Shown: positions 10,081-20,271, counted from the first letter of the stretch. The stretch is DNA of 64,000 nucleotides from Tabrizicola sp. (GCF_030373185.1 NZ_JAUCZH010000004.1:1-64000), one strand, 5' to 3'. The notes: generated by a model from the letters alone, not told the origin. Program-made: numbers and translations.

Positions 10081-11664
10081 TCAAGATGTGATCAAATCCA
10101 GTTCCGCATAGCGGAAGCCTGTGACATCCGCCGTCCAGCCCTGACCGGTCAGGTCATGGGCAACGACGCCCACAAAGGCGCCAGTAAAGGACGCATGCTC
10201 TCCTCTGCCGCCTTCGTCCGACACGAGCGAAGCATCGAGGACCGGGCCAACTTCCACCCCATTTATCAAAAGATGTTGCGCGGCGCGGTTGACGCTGACG
10301 CCGATCGTCACCTTGCCGTCTGCCACCGGAAACTGCCCGTGGCAGGTCAGCGCCTCGCCCGGCCAGTCACCAAGACAGGACACCAGTGTCACCACCCGCT
10401 GCCCCGCTTCACGCGTGATCAGGGCGGCGTGGAACTTGTGCCGGTTGTAATAGGTGATCAGCCCTGCCGCGCATTGCCAGTTCGGCGGGTCGCAAAGGAA
10501 ATCGGCCTCGGCGTGGTAGGCCGGTTCCTCTTGCCTGCGTGCCACAAGGGATTGCTCGAACCATGAGCCAAGACTTTCACGCCCGGTCAGGCGCAGGGCG
10601 CTGCCGGTCAAGGTGAACAGTCGTTCGGGATGCGGCGTGCGCAGCCATTGAAACTCGGATGGCAGGCTGTCGCCCGTGAAGTCATGTTCGACCGATGTCG
10701 GCGGGGCCCGATGGGCAGGCAGATCAATGGTCGCGGGCGCCAATTGCCCGCCCTCCTTCAGCCAAAGCCAGTCGTCGCGCCAGATCACTTCGGCCAGCCC
10801 GGTTTCACGGCCCGTGGCGCAGAACGGGCCGCGCGGGCCAATCTGGGGCCGACCGCACAGAAAGCTGTGCCAGTGCCGCCCGTCATGGCCTTCGACATAC
10901 TGGCCGTGGCCCATCCGCTGGATCGGGCTGTCGGGAGAAAAGCGGGCAGTGATCAGGTGCTTTTGCGGATGCGTCTGATATGGACCGCGAATGTTGCGTG
11001 AGCGGGCAAGTGTCACCGCGTGATCATAGCCGGTGCCACCCTCGGCAGTCGTCAGGTAATACCAGCCGTTGCGGGCAAAAAGATGCGGCGGCTCGGTCAG
11101 GCCCAGGTCGGTGCCGGTGTAGATCGTCGTGACGTCGCCCAGAAGGCCGCGTTCGGGGTGCCATTCCTGCAACTCGATCCCGTCAAAGGCGTCATGCGCG
11201 GGATTGAGCCCGGTTCCCTTGCCGCGGTGGTTCCAGCGCATGTTCAAGAACCATTTCCGTCCGTCTGCATCGTGAAACAGCGACGGATCGAAGCCCGACG
11301 AGGTGACATAGGTCCGGTCCGACCAATCGCCATCGATGGTATCGCAGGTGACGATGTAGTTGTGGGCGTCCTTGAACGCGCCATCGAGGCGTTTGACATC
11401 CGTATAGACCAGCCAGAACTTCCCGTCGGCATGGGAAAGGCAGGGCGCCCAGATGCCGCAACTGTCAGGGTTGCCGCGCAGGTCAAGCTGGCTTGCCCGG
11501 TTCAGGGGGCGGCAGACCAGCGTCCAGTTCACCAGGTCGCGGGAGTGGTGGATCTGCACCCCCGGATACCATTCGAAGGTGGATTTGGCGATGTAGTAAT
11601 CCTGCCCCACCCGGCAGAAACTCGGGTCAGCATTGAAGCCGCGCAGGACAGGATTTTGCAGCAT
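10081..11664 (-). CDS. glycoside hydrolase family 43 protein (beta-xylosidase/arabinofuranosidase-like)
   Basis: NPVLRGFNADPSFCRVGQDYYIAKSTFEWYPGVQIHHSRDLVNW start of GH43 propeller. Confidence 0.9.
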   Translation of the reverse strand: MLQNPVLRGFNADPSFCRVGQDYYIAKSTFEWYPGVQIHHSRDLVNWTLVCRPLNRASQLDLRGNPDSCGIWAPCLSHADGKFWLVYTDVKRLDGAFKDAHNYIVTCDTIDGDWSDRTYVTSSGFDPSLFHDADGRKWFLNMRWNHRGKGTGLNPAHDAFDGIELQEWHPERGLLGDVTTIYTGTDLGLTEPPHLFARNGWYYLTTAEGGTGYDHAVTLARSRNIRGPYQTHPQKHLITARFSPDSPIQRMGHGQYVEGHDGRHWHSFLCGRPQIGPRGPFCATGRETGLAEVIWRDDWLWLKEGGQLAPATIDLPAHRAPPTSVEHDFTGDSLPSEFQWLRTPHPERLFTLTGSALRLTGRESLGSWFEQSLVARRQEEPAYHAEADFLCDPPNWQCAAGLITYYNRHKFHAALITREAGQRVVTLVSCLGDWPGEALTCHGQFPVADGKVTIGVSVNRAAQHLLINGVEVGPVLDASLVSDEGGRGEHASFTGAFVGVVAHDLTGQGWTADVTGFRYAELDLITS

Positions 11665-11686
11665 TTTTCAACCTTTGCAATCAATT

Positions 11687-11752
11687 GCGGGCGGGGCGCC
11701 CCCTCATTCGCCCCGCCCGCTGGGCCGCCCCGGAAGGGAGGTGCCGGGGCGG
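11687..11752. repeat. two tandem GC-rich hairpins (12-bp and 9-bp perfect stems) in the gap between oxidoreductase and GH43 genes
   Basis: GCGGGCGGGGCG/CGCCCCGCCCGC (11687-11720) and CCGCCCCGG/CCGGGGCGG (11725-11752). Confidence 0.8.
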
Positions 11753-11758
11753 TCGTTC

Positions 11759-12889
11759 CTAGACCAGCAACGCGCGCGCCTGATCGGGCGACAGCGCCGC
11801 CGGGCGGGTGCAGGTGGTGGTCAGGGTGACGAACTGTCCGGTCTCTCCCGAGGCCAGGCAAGCCATCATCACATCCACGCCGTGCAGCGTACGTTCCAGC
11901 GAGCAGCGCGCATCCCGACCTTCGGTCAGGGCCGCCACCATGTCGGCAAGTCCTGCCGTCCGGTAATTGGCCAGATCGCGGCCGTTGTGGTGCTGGTTGA
12001 CCTTGCCGAACGGGTGGTCCCAGGGCTCAAGCGCGGTCAGGCTGCCGTCGCGTCCACCGATTTCCACCGTGCCGCCAAAGAAGTTGGGGTCGGGGACGTA
12101 AAGCGTGCCTTCGGTGCCATAAAGCTCAAAGTGGTTGCGCTTGTGGTGCCAGACGTCCCAGCTGGTGGACAGGTTGATCGTGGCGCCGTTGTGAAATTCA
12201 ATCAGGGCGTGGATGTTGGTCGGCGTCTTGACCGGAACCTTCTCGCCCGTGCGCGGACCGTTGGAGATGGTGCGCTCTGCCTCGGCCGATGAGGTCAGCG
12301 CCCCTACCCGTTTAACCGGACCAAGGAAGTTGATCAGGTTGGCGATATAATAGGGTCCAAGGTCCAGCATCGGCCCCGCCCCCGGCTGGAAGAAGAAATC
12401 GGGGTTGGGGTGCCAATGCTCCATCCCGTGATTGAGGACGGCGGCACAGCCCGCGGTGATGGTGCCGATCCGGCCCTCGTCCAGCGCCGCGCGGGCCTGC
12501 TGATGCGCACCGCCAAGGAAGGTGTCAGGCGCACAGCCGACAGCAAGACCCTTCGACTTGGCCAGATCGCGCAGGGTTATCCCTTGCTCCAGCGTCAGGA
12601 CCAGCGGCTTTTCGGAATAGGCATGCTTGCCCGCCTCCAGAATCCGCTTGCTGACCGGGTAATGCGCATCGGGGATGGTGAGGTTGATCACCACATCCAC
12701 GTCCTTGTTGGCCAGAAGGTCATCGACCGACTGCGACTTGGTGTTGAATTCCGCCGCGCGGGCTTTCGCGGCCTCCATGTTCACATCGGCGACCGCGCGC
12801 ACCTCCAGCCCCTTGAAAAGGGGGGCCAGCCGAAGATAGCTGGTCGAGATGTTGCCGCAGCCAATGATACCCAAGCCAAGATTTGCCAT
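11759..12889 (-). CDS. Gfo/Idh/MocA family oxidoreductase
   Basis: LGIIGCGNISTSYLR Rossmann motif; YSEKPLVLT. Confidence 0.92.
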   Translation of the reverse strand: MANLGLGIIGCGNISTSYLRLAPLFKGLEVRAVADVNMEAAKARAAEFNTKSQSVDDLLANKDVDVVINLTIPDAHYPVSKRILEAGKHAYSEKPLVLTLEQGITLRDLAKSKGLAVGCAPDTFLGGAHQQARAALDEGRIGTITAGCAAVLNHGMEHWHPNPDFFFQPGAGPMLDLGPYYIANLINFLGPVKRVGALTSSAEAERTISNGPRTGEKVPVKTPTNIHALIEFHNGATINLSTSWDVWHHKRNHFELYGTEGTLYVPDPNFFGGTVEIGGRDGSLTALEPWDHPFGKVNQHHNGRDLANYRTAGLADMVAALTEGRDARCSLERTLHGVDVMMACLASGETGQFVTLTTTCTRPAALSPDQARALLV

Positions 12890-12900
12890 TTTTCTTTTCC

Positions 12901-13656
12901 TCAGAATGCTTTCGCCGCAGCGATCGACCGCGTGGCGAAGCGCGCGTGATCCTTCGGGTTGTCGTGTTCCATGACGAAATGCCTGACGCCAATGCCCCGC
13001 AGCGCCGCCATGATCGCGGGCCAGTCCACAGTGCCGTGGCCGACATCGGCCCAGCCATCCTCATCAGCGTTCTCACCAGCAGGCGCGATGTCCTTCACAT
13101 GCGCCGCGGTGATCCGGTCCTTGTAGCGCTCGATCCAGGTCAAGGGGTCAGCCCCGCCTCGGATCACCCAGGCTACGTCCATCTCCCATTCCAGCCCCGG
13201 CCCGCCCTCGAAGATGCGGTCCTGCGGCAGCGAGCCGTCTGCCAGCAGTTTGAATTCGAAATCATGGTTGTGCCAGCCGAACCCGTAGCCGGCAGCCTTG
13301 TAGGGTGCGCCTGCCGCCTGTAGCCGGGCGCCAAAGGCCACCCAGCCCGCCGCATCAGTCGGACGGTCTTCGGGCAGGACATAGGGGCAGAAAAGCCGCT
13401 CCATATTCAAGGACTTCGCGATGGACAGCACCTTGTCCACATCGGTTTCCAACTGGCCAAGCCCGAAATGCCCGGTCGGCATGGTCAGACCGGTCGCCGC
13501 AAGCCCCGCTTTGGTCGCCTCGACCGCCGCGTCGTCTGCGTAAAGCGCGCCATAGCCTTCAACGGCGCTATAGCCGGCCTTGGCCAGCATCTGGAATGTC
13601 GCGTCCATCGGCGGGAAATTCCGCGAGGAATAGAGTTGATAGCTGAACATGCGCAT
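12901..13656 (-). CDS. sugar phosphate isomerase/epimerase (xylose isomerase-like TIM barrel)
   Basis: GYGFGWHNHDFEFK, ITAAHVKDIAPAG pattern. Confidence 0.88.
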   Translation of the reverse strand: MRMFSYQLYSSRNFPPMDATFQMLAKAGYSAVEGYGALYADDAAVEATKAGLAATGLTMPTGHFGLGQLETDVDKVLSIAKSLNMERLFCPYVLPEDRPTDAAGWVAFGARLQAAGAPYKAAGYGFGWHNHDFEFKLLADGSLPQDRIFEGGPGLEWEMDVAWVIRGGADPLTWIERYKDRITAAHVKDIAPAGENADEDGWADVGHGTVDWPAIMAALRGIGVRHFVMEHDNPKDHARFATRSIAAAKAF

Positions 13657-13665
13657 GGCCTTTCG

Positions 13666-16041
13666 TCAGCCGCCATAGGTGGCGGAATGGAGATCTCGGA
13701 AGGTGAAGCCCGGCGTGGCCGAAGCATCATCTGGGGTGAAGGTGATCGTGGCCGGATGGCCGGGCAGCAGGGACACGGCGTTGGTCGAAAAGCGGCCGGA
13801 TACTTCAGACTCCACTGTAACAAACGGAGCGAGTGCGTTGACTGAAATGGTTATTTTCCAGATACTGACATCCAGATATACCTCGGCCTTCAGGCCCGAG
13901 GGCAACAGGTCATAGGCCTTCCAAGGCTTTGGCGCGTGGACATCCCCGCCCTCGGCATCGCCTGTCCAGATTACAGCCAGCACCTCATCCGGCCCAAGCG
14001 CATCCCGCGCAACTGTCAGCACAGGCACCGCTGCATCCGTGGGCAGCGTGACCGCAGCCTCGGCCAGCATCCGTGTGGTGCCGTCCATCGCCGCCGCACG
14101 CGCCGTGACTGTAACGCGCACCGCTTCCGGCCCGTCGTTTATTCCCCTGAGCGCGAACCCCTCCGCACTGGGAACAGCGACCACCGTCACCGGCGCGAAG
14201 AACCGCTGCGCCATGTGATGCAGCAGCTTCCAGTTCCCGCCATGGTCCAGGCCGGACCAGGAACAGACCGGCCATGTGTCATTCAACTGCCAGTAAAGCG
14301 TGCCTTGGCAATGCGGCTTCAGGCTGCGCCAATGGGTGACGGCCGTCTTGATCGCCAGCCCCTGCTGGACCTGCGACAAGTAAACGAAGTTCGGGAAATC
14401 CACCGGAAAGCGGAAATAGCGGAACATCGTCTCGGCGATCCGGGCATTGCCGCCGCCGTTCTTCTGGTGGCTTTCCATCACCGGGGCGGCGATGTTGAAA
14501 TCCTCTGGCGCGGCAAATTTGCGGATGGTCTGCATCGACGGATAGGACTGAAAGCCGAACTCCGAACAGAAGCGGGGGCTGACGTCGCGGTAGTGGTCAA
14601 AATCCCGCCCCTCGTGCCAGACGGACCAGAAATGCATGTCGCCGCTGCTGTCATCATGCCAGGCATCGCCAAAGGCCAGTGGCCCAGGCGAAGGCGAGGA
14701 TGGCCACCAGTTCGCCCCGGGCAGAACCGAGTGCAAGGCGGCCTCGATCGTCCGGTTCAGCCGGTCATAGTTCACAAGGTAGCGATCACGATCCTTGCGC
14801 GATTCAGGGAACCAGGTCAGCGCCCCGATCAGCTCGTTGTCACCACACCAGACCGCCATGCAGGCATGATGGCTGATCCGGGCGACGACATCGCGCACCT
14901 CGGCATCCACTTCGGCCAGAAATTCGGGCGTCGAGGGGTAAAGATGACAGGCGAACATGAAATCCTGCCAGACCATCAGACCCAACTCGTCGCAGAGGTC
15001 ATAGAACCAGTCAGGCTCATACCGCCCGCCGCCCCAGACGCGGATCATGTTCATGTTGGCGTCGCGCGCCGATTGCAGCAGCCCGCGCACGCCGTCCTGC
15101 GTGATCCGGCCATGCAACGCATCGGCCGGAATCCAGTTGGCCCCGCGCGCAAAGACCGCCCGGCCGTTCACCTGCACGCCAAAGGACCGCCCCGCCGCGT
15201 CGGGTTCGCTGACCAGCCGCATGTCCCGCAGGCCGATCTTGCGGGTGGCGCTGACCCCCGCGCCCGTCACTGTCAAGGCATGCAACACCTGCGCGCCAAG
15301 GCCAGACGGCCACCACAGCACCGGGTCGGCAATCATCAGGGTCATCCGCGCCACGCCCGCCCGCACCGGCGCAGTCTGGGTCACACCGCAAAGCGTTGCG
15401 GTCACCTCGGCCAGCCCGTCGGCATGGATGGCCAGCGTCACCTCGGCCTCACCCGCCCGGTGGGCTTGCGTGATGATGATGTCGCCGATTCGGGGGCCAT
15501 GAGGTTCCAGCTGGATGACGCCCCAAAGGCCGAACACGCCAAGGGCAATATTCCAGTCCCAGCCGAAATCGCATTGCTGCTTGCGCAGCATGTTGGCATG
15601 GGGAATGGGGCCGTTCACCTGCTGATAGGGGATGTAGAACGGCATCGCTGCCTGCCGTGCCGCCGCCTCGCGGACGGGCGATCGGAACAGGATTTCGATC
15701 TCATTGTCGCCCCTGTGCAGGGCGGCCGCCACATCCACCCGCCAGCGCCGATGCGCGTTGGCCGCTGACAGGACCAAGACCCCGTTCAGCCGCACCTCGG
15801 CCACGGTGTCCAGCCCGTCGATCACCAGATCGGCAGCACTTCCGTCATGGGCAAAACTCCGCCGCGCCACCCAGTCGCGTTCGGAAACCCAACGCACGTC
15901 ATATTCGTTCCGGCCCCAGTATGGGTCAGGGATCACCCCCGCCCGGTGCAGCGCGGTGATCCCGTCGCCGGGCAGATCGAACGGCACGACATAGGCGCCG
16001 CTTTCATCCGAAAGCGTCCAGCCCCCCGCCAGATCGAGCAT
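13666..16041 (-). CDS. glycoside hydrolase family 2 protein, beta-mannosidase type
   Basis: 791 aa; GGGRYEPDWFYDLCDELGLMVWQDFMFACHLYP, VWCGDNELIGAL, FCSEFGFQSYPS characteristic of GH2 beta-mannosidases. Confidence 0.9.
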   Translation of the reverse strand: MLDLAGGWTLSDESGAYVVPFDLPGDGITALHRAGVIPDPYWGRNEYDVRWVSERDWVARRSFAHDGSAADLVIDGLDTVAEVRLNGVLVLSAANAHRRWRVDVAAALHRGDNEIEILFRSPVREAAARQAAMPFYIPYQQVNGPIPHANMLRKQQCDFGWDWNIALGVFGLWGVIQLEPHGPRIGDIIITQAHRAGEAEVTLAIHADGLAEVTATLCGVTQTAPVRAGVARMTLMIADPVLWWPSGLGAQVLHALTVTGAGVSATRKIGLRDMRLVSEPDAAGRSFGVQVNGRAVFARGANWIPADALHGRITQDGVRGLLQSARDANMNMIRVWGGGRYEPDWFYDLCDELGLMVWQDFMFACHLYPSTPEFLAEVDAEVRDVVARISHHACMAVWCGDNELIGALTWFPESRKDRDRYLVNYDRLNRTIEAALHSVLPGANWWPSSPSPGPLAFGDAWHDDSSGDMHFWSVWHEGRDFDHYRDVSPRFCSEFGFQSYPSMQTIRKFAAPEDFNIAAPVMESHQKNGGGNARIAETMFRYFRFPVDFPNFVYLSQVQQGLAIKTAVTHWRSLKPHCQGTLYWQLNDTWPVCSWSGLDHGGNWKLLHHMAQRFFAPVTVVAVPSAEGFALRGINDGPEAVRVTVTARAAAMDGTTRMLAEAAVTLPTDAAVPVLTVARDALGPDEVLAVIWTGDAEGGDVHAPKPWKAYDLLPSGLKAEVYLDVSIWKITISVNALAPFVTVESEVSGRFSTNAVSLLPGHPATITFTPDDASATPGFTFRDLHSATYGG

Positions 16042-16043
16042 TT

Positions 16044-17123
16044 TCAGATCCTCTGTTCCGTCTTGTTGTCAAACAGCGAGGCCTTGGCGATATCAAGGCC
16101 AAGGTGAACCTTCGTCCCGGCAGGCAGGCGCCCTTCGACCGGCACCCGCACGCAAAGCTCCTTTGTACCGGCTTTCAGCCACAAAAGGCTGTCGGCACCC
16201 AGGTGCTCGTCAATCTCCACTACAGCCGGGATCGACGGACCAGCGGGGGCGTCATGCGACACTGTGATATGTTCGGGACGAACGCCGAGGATCGCCTGAT
16301 CCCGCTCCAGCACCGCGCCGCCGTCGTAACCGGCAAGATCGATCTTGTGGTCGCCAAAGTGGAAGGCCTTCCCGCCATCCACCGTCTTGCCGTGCAGAAA
16401 GTTCATCGACGGGCTGCCGATGAATCCCGCGACAAAGAGGTTCGACGGTTTGTTGTAGATGGTCTGCGGGTCTGAAAGCTGCTGGATCACCCCGCCCTTC
16501 ATCACCGCGATCCGGTCAGCCAGGGTCAGCGCCTCGATCTGGTCATGGGTGACATAAACCATGGTGTTGTTCAGCTTGGAATGGAGCCGCTTGATTTCTA
16601 CCCGCAGTTCGCTGCGCAGCTTGGCATCAAGGTTGGACAGGGGTTCGTCGAACAGAAACACATCCACATCCCTGACCAGCGCCCGACCGATCGCCACCCG
16701 TTGCCGCTGCCCGCCTGACAAGGCACCGGGCTTGCGGTCAAGGAGCGGCCCGATCTGAAGGATTTCCGACGCCCGCGCGACGCGGCGGTCAATCTCGTCC
16801 TTCGGCATGCGCTGGTTTTTCAGGCCGAAGGACAGGTTCCCCCGCACCGTCATTTGCGGATAAAGCGCGTAAGACTGGAACACCATCCCGATCCCGCGTG
16901 CGCTGGGTTCGGACCAGGTGACGTTCTTGCCCTTGATCCAGATCTGCCCCTCGGTGATGTCCAAAAGCCCCGCAAGACAGTTCAAGAGCGTTGATTTCCC
17001 GCAGCCTGATGGCCCCAGAAGCACGACGAATTCGCCTTCCTGAACATCGATGTTCATGTTCTTCAGAACCGAGACGGAACCGAAATTCAGCGTGAGATCC
17101 TTGACTTCGATGGATTTGGTCAT
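16044..17123 (-). CDS. sugar ABC transporter ATP-binding protein (UgpC/MsmX type)
   Basis: Walker A GPSGCGKST, signature LSGGQRQRVAIGRALV, C-terminal MalK-like regulatory domain. Confidence 0.95.
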   Translation of the reverse strand: MTKSIEVKDLTLNFGSVSVLKNMNIDVQEGEFVVLLGPSGCGKSTLLNCLAGLLDITEGQIWIKGKNVTWSEPSARGIGMVFQSYALYPQMTVRGNLSFGLKNQRMPKDEIDRRVARASEILQIGPLLDRKPGALSGGQRQRVAIGRALVRDVDVFLFDEPLSNLDAKLRSELRVEIKRLHSKLNNTMVYVTHDQIEALTLADRIAVMKGGVIQQLSDPQTIYNKPSNLFVAGFIGSPSMNFLHGKTVDGGKAFHFGDHKIDLAGYDGGAVLERDQAILGVRPEHITVSHDAPAGPSIPAVVEIDEHLGADSLLWLKAGTKELCVRVPVEGRLPAGTKVHLGLDIAKASLFDNKTEQRI

Positions 17124-17127
17124 GCGT

Positions 17128-18042
17128 TCAGCCTTTCACGGCACCAGCGGCGATACCGCGGACGAAGAGTTTGCCAGAGATGAAGTAGACAACCAGCGGC
17201 ACCAGCCCGGTCAGAAGGGTCGCGGCCATGTTGACGTTGTATTCCTTCACGCCCTGGACCGAGTTGACGATATTGTTCAGCTGAACGGTCATCGGGTAAA
17301 GCTCGGGCTTGGTGTAGACGACGCCGAACAGGAAATCGTTCCAGATCCCCGTGACTTGCAGGATCAGCGCCACCACGAAGATCGGCAGGCTCATCGGCAG
17401 CATGATGCGGAAGTAGATGCCCCAGAACCCGGCCCCGTCCACCCTTGCGGCCTTGAACAGCTCTTCCGGAATGGAACTGAAGTAGTTGCGGAAGAGTAGC
17501 GTCAGGATCGGCATGCCGAAGATCGTATGCACCAGCACCAGCCCCCAGAGCGTGCCGTATATCCCCATTTCACGCAGCAGGATGACGATGGGATAAAGCA
17601 TCACCTGATAGGGGATGAACGACCCGAAGATCAGGATGGTGAAGAATACGTCCGACCCCTTGAACCGCCAGTTCACCAGCGCATAGCCATTCACGCTGGC
17701 CACCACGATAGACAGGATCACCGAGGGGATCAGGATCTGGACCGAATTCCAGAAACCCCGGCTCAGCCCGTCACAGTTCAGGCCGGTGCAGGCCTCGGAC
17801 CAGGCCTTGACCCAGGGCTGGAAGGTGATCTCCACCGGCGGGGCGAAGATGTTGCCCAGCCGGACCTCGGGCATGCCCTTGACGCTGGTCATCACCATGA
17901 CCCACAGCGGCAGGATGTAGTAAAGGCAGACAACGATCAGGATGCCGTAAAGCATGATGTTGCGGCCCGACAGGATGCGCCGGGGCTTGGTCCCGCTTGG
18001 CACCACTGCGGACTTGGTCATGGGAAGGGCGGTGTCAGCCAT
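17128..18042 (-). CDS. carbohydrate ABC transporter permease
   Basis: EAA-loop region EELFKAARVDGAGFWGIYFRIMLPM. Confidence 0.93.
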   Translation of the reverse strand: MADTALPMTKSAVVPSGTKPRRILSGRNIMLYGILIVVCLYYILPLWVMVMTSVKGMPEVRLGNIFAPPVEITFQPWVKAWSEACTGLNCDGLSRGFWNSVQILIPSVILSIVVASVNGYALVNWRFKGSDVFFTILIFGSFIPYQVMLYPIVILLREMGIYGTLWGLVLVHTIFGMPILTLLFRNYFSSIPEELFKAARVDGAGFWGIYFRIMLPMSLPIFVVALILQVTGIWNDFLFGVVYTKPELYPMTVQLNNIVNSVQGVKEYNVNMAATLLTGLVPLVVYFISGKLFVRGIAAGAVKG

Positions 18043-18925
18043 GCTTCTTGCCTCCGAATTCCAGATAGGCCCAGGGGATGAGGACGATCAGCACGCTGAG
18101 CAGCATCATGGTGGAGGCGGCAAAGCCCTGCCCCAGGTTCTGCGCCTGGAACATGTAGTCATAGACATACATCGCCGGCACCTGAGAGGCGTTGCCCCCC
18201 GGCCCACCCGAGGTCTGGGCGACCACAAGGTCATAAAGCTTGATGATACCGGCCGCGACGATCACCAGCGTGGTGATGAACACCGGCCGCATCATCGGCA
18301 CGATCACAACCAGATAGGTTTTCCATGTCGCGATTCCGTCAACCCGGGCCGCTTTCCAGATATCCTCGTCAATCCCGCGCAGGCCGGCCAGCATCAGGCA
18401 CATCACGAAGCCGGTGCCTTGCCAGAGGCCGGCGATCAGCAGACCGTAAAGAACGGTTTGGGGGTTGTTCAGCGGGTCAAAGGAGAAACTCTCCCAACCC
18501 CAGCCGCGCACGATCCCCTCGATCCCGAACTGCGGGTTCAAAATCCATTGCCACACCAGCCCCGTCACGATGAAGGACAGGGCAAAGGGGTAAAGCATGA
18601 TGGTGCGGAAGGTGTCTTCGTAGCGGATCTTCTGGTCCATCAACACCGCCAGCAAGAAGCCGACACTTATTGTGAAGACCAGCGACAGCACGCCGAAGAA
18701 CATCAGGTTCTCGATCGAGACCATCCAGCGGCTGTTTGACCAGAGCCGCTCGTACTGATCAAAGCCCACCCAGCGCAGCCGGGGCAACAGCTTTGAATCG
18801 GTGAACGAATAGACCACCGTCCAGATCGTGCCGCCGACGAAGACCACCAGCGTGGTCAGAACCATCGGTATCGCTGCGATCTTTGCGTTAAGGTTGCGCA
18901 ACAGGCGCTTTGGCTGCCCGGACAT
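18035..18925 (-). CDS. sugar ABC transporter permease
   Basis: EDIWKAARVDGIATWKTYLVVIVPMMRP EAA loop; start at MSGQPKRLLRN. Confidence 0.93.
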   Translation of the reverse strand: MSGQPKRLLRNLNAKIAAIPMVLTTLVVFVGGTIWTVVYSFTDSKLLPRLRWVGFDQYERLWSNSRWMVSIENLMFFGVLSLVFTISVGFLLAVLMDQKIRYEDTFRTIMLYPFALSFIVTGLVWQWILNPQFGIEGIVRGWGWESFSFDPLNNPQTVLYGLLIAGLWQGTGFVMCLMLAGLRGIDEDIWKAARVDGIATWKTYLVVIVPMMRPVFITTLVIVAAGIIKLYDLVVAQTSGGPGGNASQVPAMYVYDYMFQAQNLGQGFAASTMMLLSVLIVLIPWAYLEFGGKKHG

Positions 18926-18955
18926 CCGTTCCCCCCGGCTATACAGTGCAGAAAA

Positions 18956-18982
18956 GGGGCCGCCCAAATCTCGGGCGGCCCC
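18956..18982. repeat. intercistronic hairpin GGGGCCGCCC-AAATCTC-GGGCGGCCCC between binding protein and permease genes
   Basis: 10-bp perfect stem, 7-nt loop. Confidence 0.8.
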
Positions 18983-18996
18983 CACTTTCAGTAGCT

Positions 18997-20220
18997 TCAG
19001 AGTCCGGTTTTCAGGATCTCCACCCATTTGGTATGGGCATCCTCGGCGGGCATGTCGGACTTCCAGAACTCGACCATCAGGTCTTCGGCCTGCTTCACGA
19101 CATCCGGGCTCCAGACCATGTCGCCGGTGGGCAGAAGGTTGCCCGACGCAAGGATCTCAAGGCCCTTCTTCATGCAGTCGTTGGCGGCCGCCAGATCGAT
19201 GTCACCCCGGATCGGCAGCGAGCCCTTCTTGAGGTTGAAGGCCACCTGGACTTCGGGGCTGACCAGTTGTGCGGCCAGACGCTTCTGAGCAGCTTCGATT
19301 TCCGGATCATCGTTCTTGGGGAAGTAGAAAGCATCCCCACCCGTGGACAGATAGGCGTTCAGGCCAAGGCCCGGCAGGCAAGTATAGTCGGTGCCGGCAA
19401 CCTGCTCGGCCACCTGGAATTCACCCTGCGCCCAGTCGCCCATGATCTGGCCGCCGGCTTCACCGGTGATCACCAGGTTGGTCGCCTGATTCCAGTCCTG
19501 CACGGTCGACTTGGCGGCAAGCTTGCGCGCCTCGGCTGCCGCTGCAAAGACCTTTGCAAACTCTGGCCCTGCCGCCACGTCCATGTTCTTGTCGACGTTC
19601 ACGGCTTTCCAGTTGTCAATGCCCGAAACCGCGATCTGCATCGCGCCGAAGGCAAGGTTCGACTGCCAGGGCTGGTTGCCCAGTGCCAGCGGGATCTTGC
19701 CTGCCGCTTCCAGTGCCGGAGCACTGGCCACGAACTCATCCCAGTTGGCCGGAACAGGAATACCCGCATCGGCATAGGCCTTGTTCGACAGCCACAGCCA
19801 CTCGGGCGAGTGGATGTTGACCGGGGCGCAGAAGATCTTTCCGTCCACGGTGCAGGCTTCCAGAAGGCTTTGCGGGAAGATCACTTCCTTCCAGTTGTTT
19901 GCCTCGGCCACGTCGGTCAGATCAAGCATCAGCCCGGCTTCGACCAGTTCCAGCGCCTGTTGGCCGTGGTTGAACTGGGTAGCGCCCATCGGGTCACCGC
20001 CGGTGATGCGCGAAATCATGATCGGACGCGCCGTGCCGCCGCCACCGGCGATTGCTCCGTCAACCCACTTGTCACCCGCTGCGTCAAACGCCTTTGCAAG
20101 CTCGGCTACCGCCGCGGCTTCGCCGCCAGAGGTCCACCAATGGGTGACTTCAAGTTCAGTCGCCATGGCCGGCATGGCCACCGATGCGCAAAGCACGGCC
20201 GTCAGTTTTGTCAGTTTCAT
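18997..20220 (-). CDS. sugar ABC transporter substrate-binding protein
   Basis: Signal peptide plus ELEVTHWWTSGGEAAAVAELAKAF. Confidence 0.93.
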   Translation of the reverse strand: MKLTKLTAVLCASVAMPAMATELEVTHWWTSGGEAAAVAELAKAFDAAGDKWVDGAIAGGGGTARPIMISRITGGDPMGATQFNHGQQALELVEAGLMLDLTDVAEANNWKEVIFPQSLLEACTVDGKIFCAPVNIHSPEWLWLSNKAYADAGIPVPANWDEFVASAPALEAAGKIPLALGNQPWQSNLAFGAMQIAVSGIDNWKAVNVDKNMDVAAGPEFAKVFAAAAEARKLAAKSTVQDWNQATNLVITGEAGGQIMGDWAQGEFQVAEQVAGTDYTCLPGLGLNAYLSTGGDAFYFPKNDDPEIEAAQKRLAAQLVSPEVQVAFNLKKGSLPIRGDIDLAAANDCMKKGLEILASGNLLPTGDMVWSPDVVKQAEDLMVEFWKSDMPAEDAHTKWVEILKTGL

Positions 20221-20242
20221 CCGTTCCTCCCGGTTTCTAAAT

Positions 20243-20271
20243 CGTTATAGTTCATTCCTATAACGTTATAG
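20243..20271. promoter_or_regulatory. LacI-type operator: perfect 14-bp palindrome CTATAACGTTATAG (20258-20271) plus extra CGTTATAG half-site (20243-20250)
   Basis: Read directly upstream of the ABC operon and near the divergent LacI gene; central CG typical of LacI-family sites. Confidence 0.75.

Noticed and set aside
13936-15768. 610-aa plus-strand ORF
   Set aside because: Antisense to the GH2 gene; low-complexity His/Pro/Arg-rich translation without motifs
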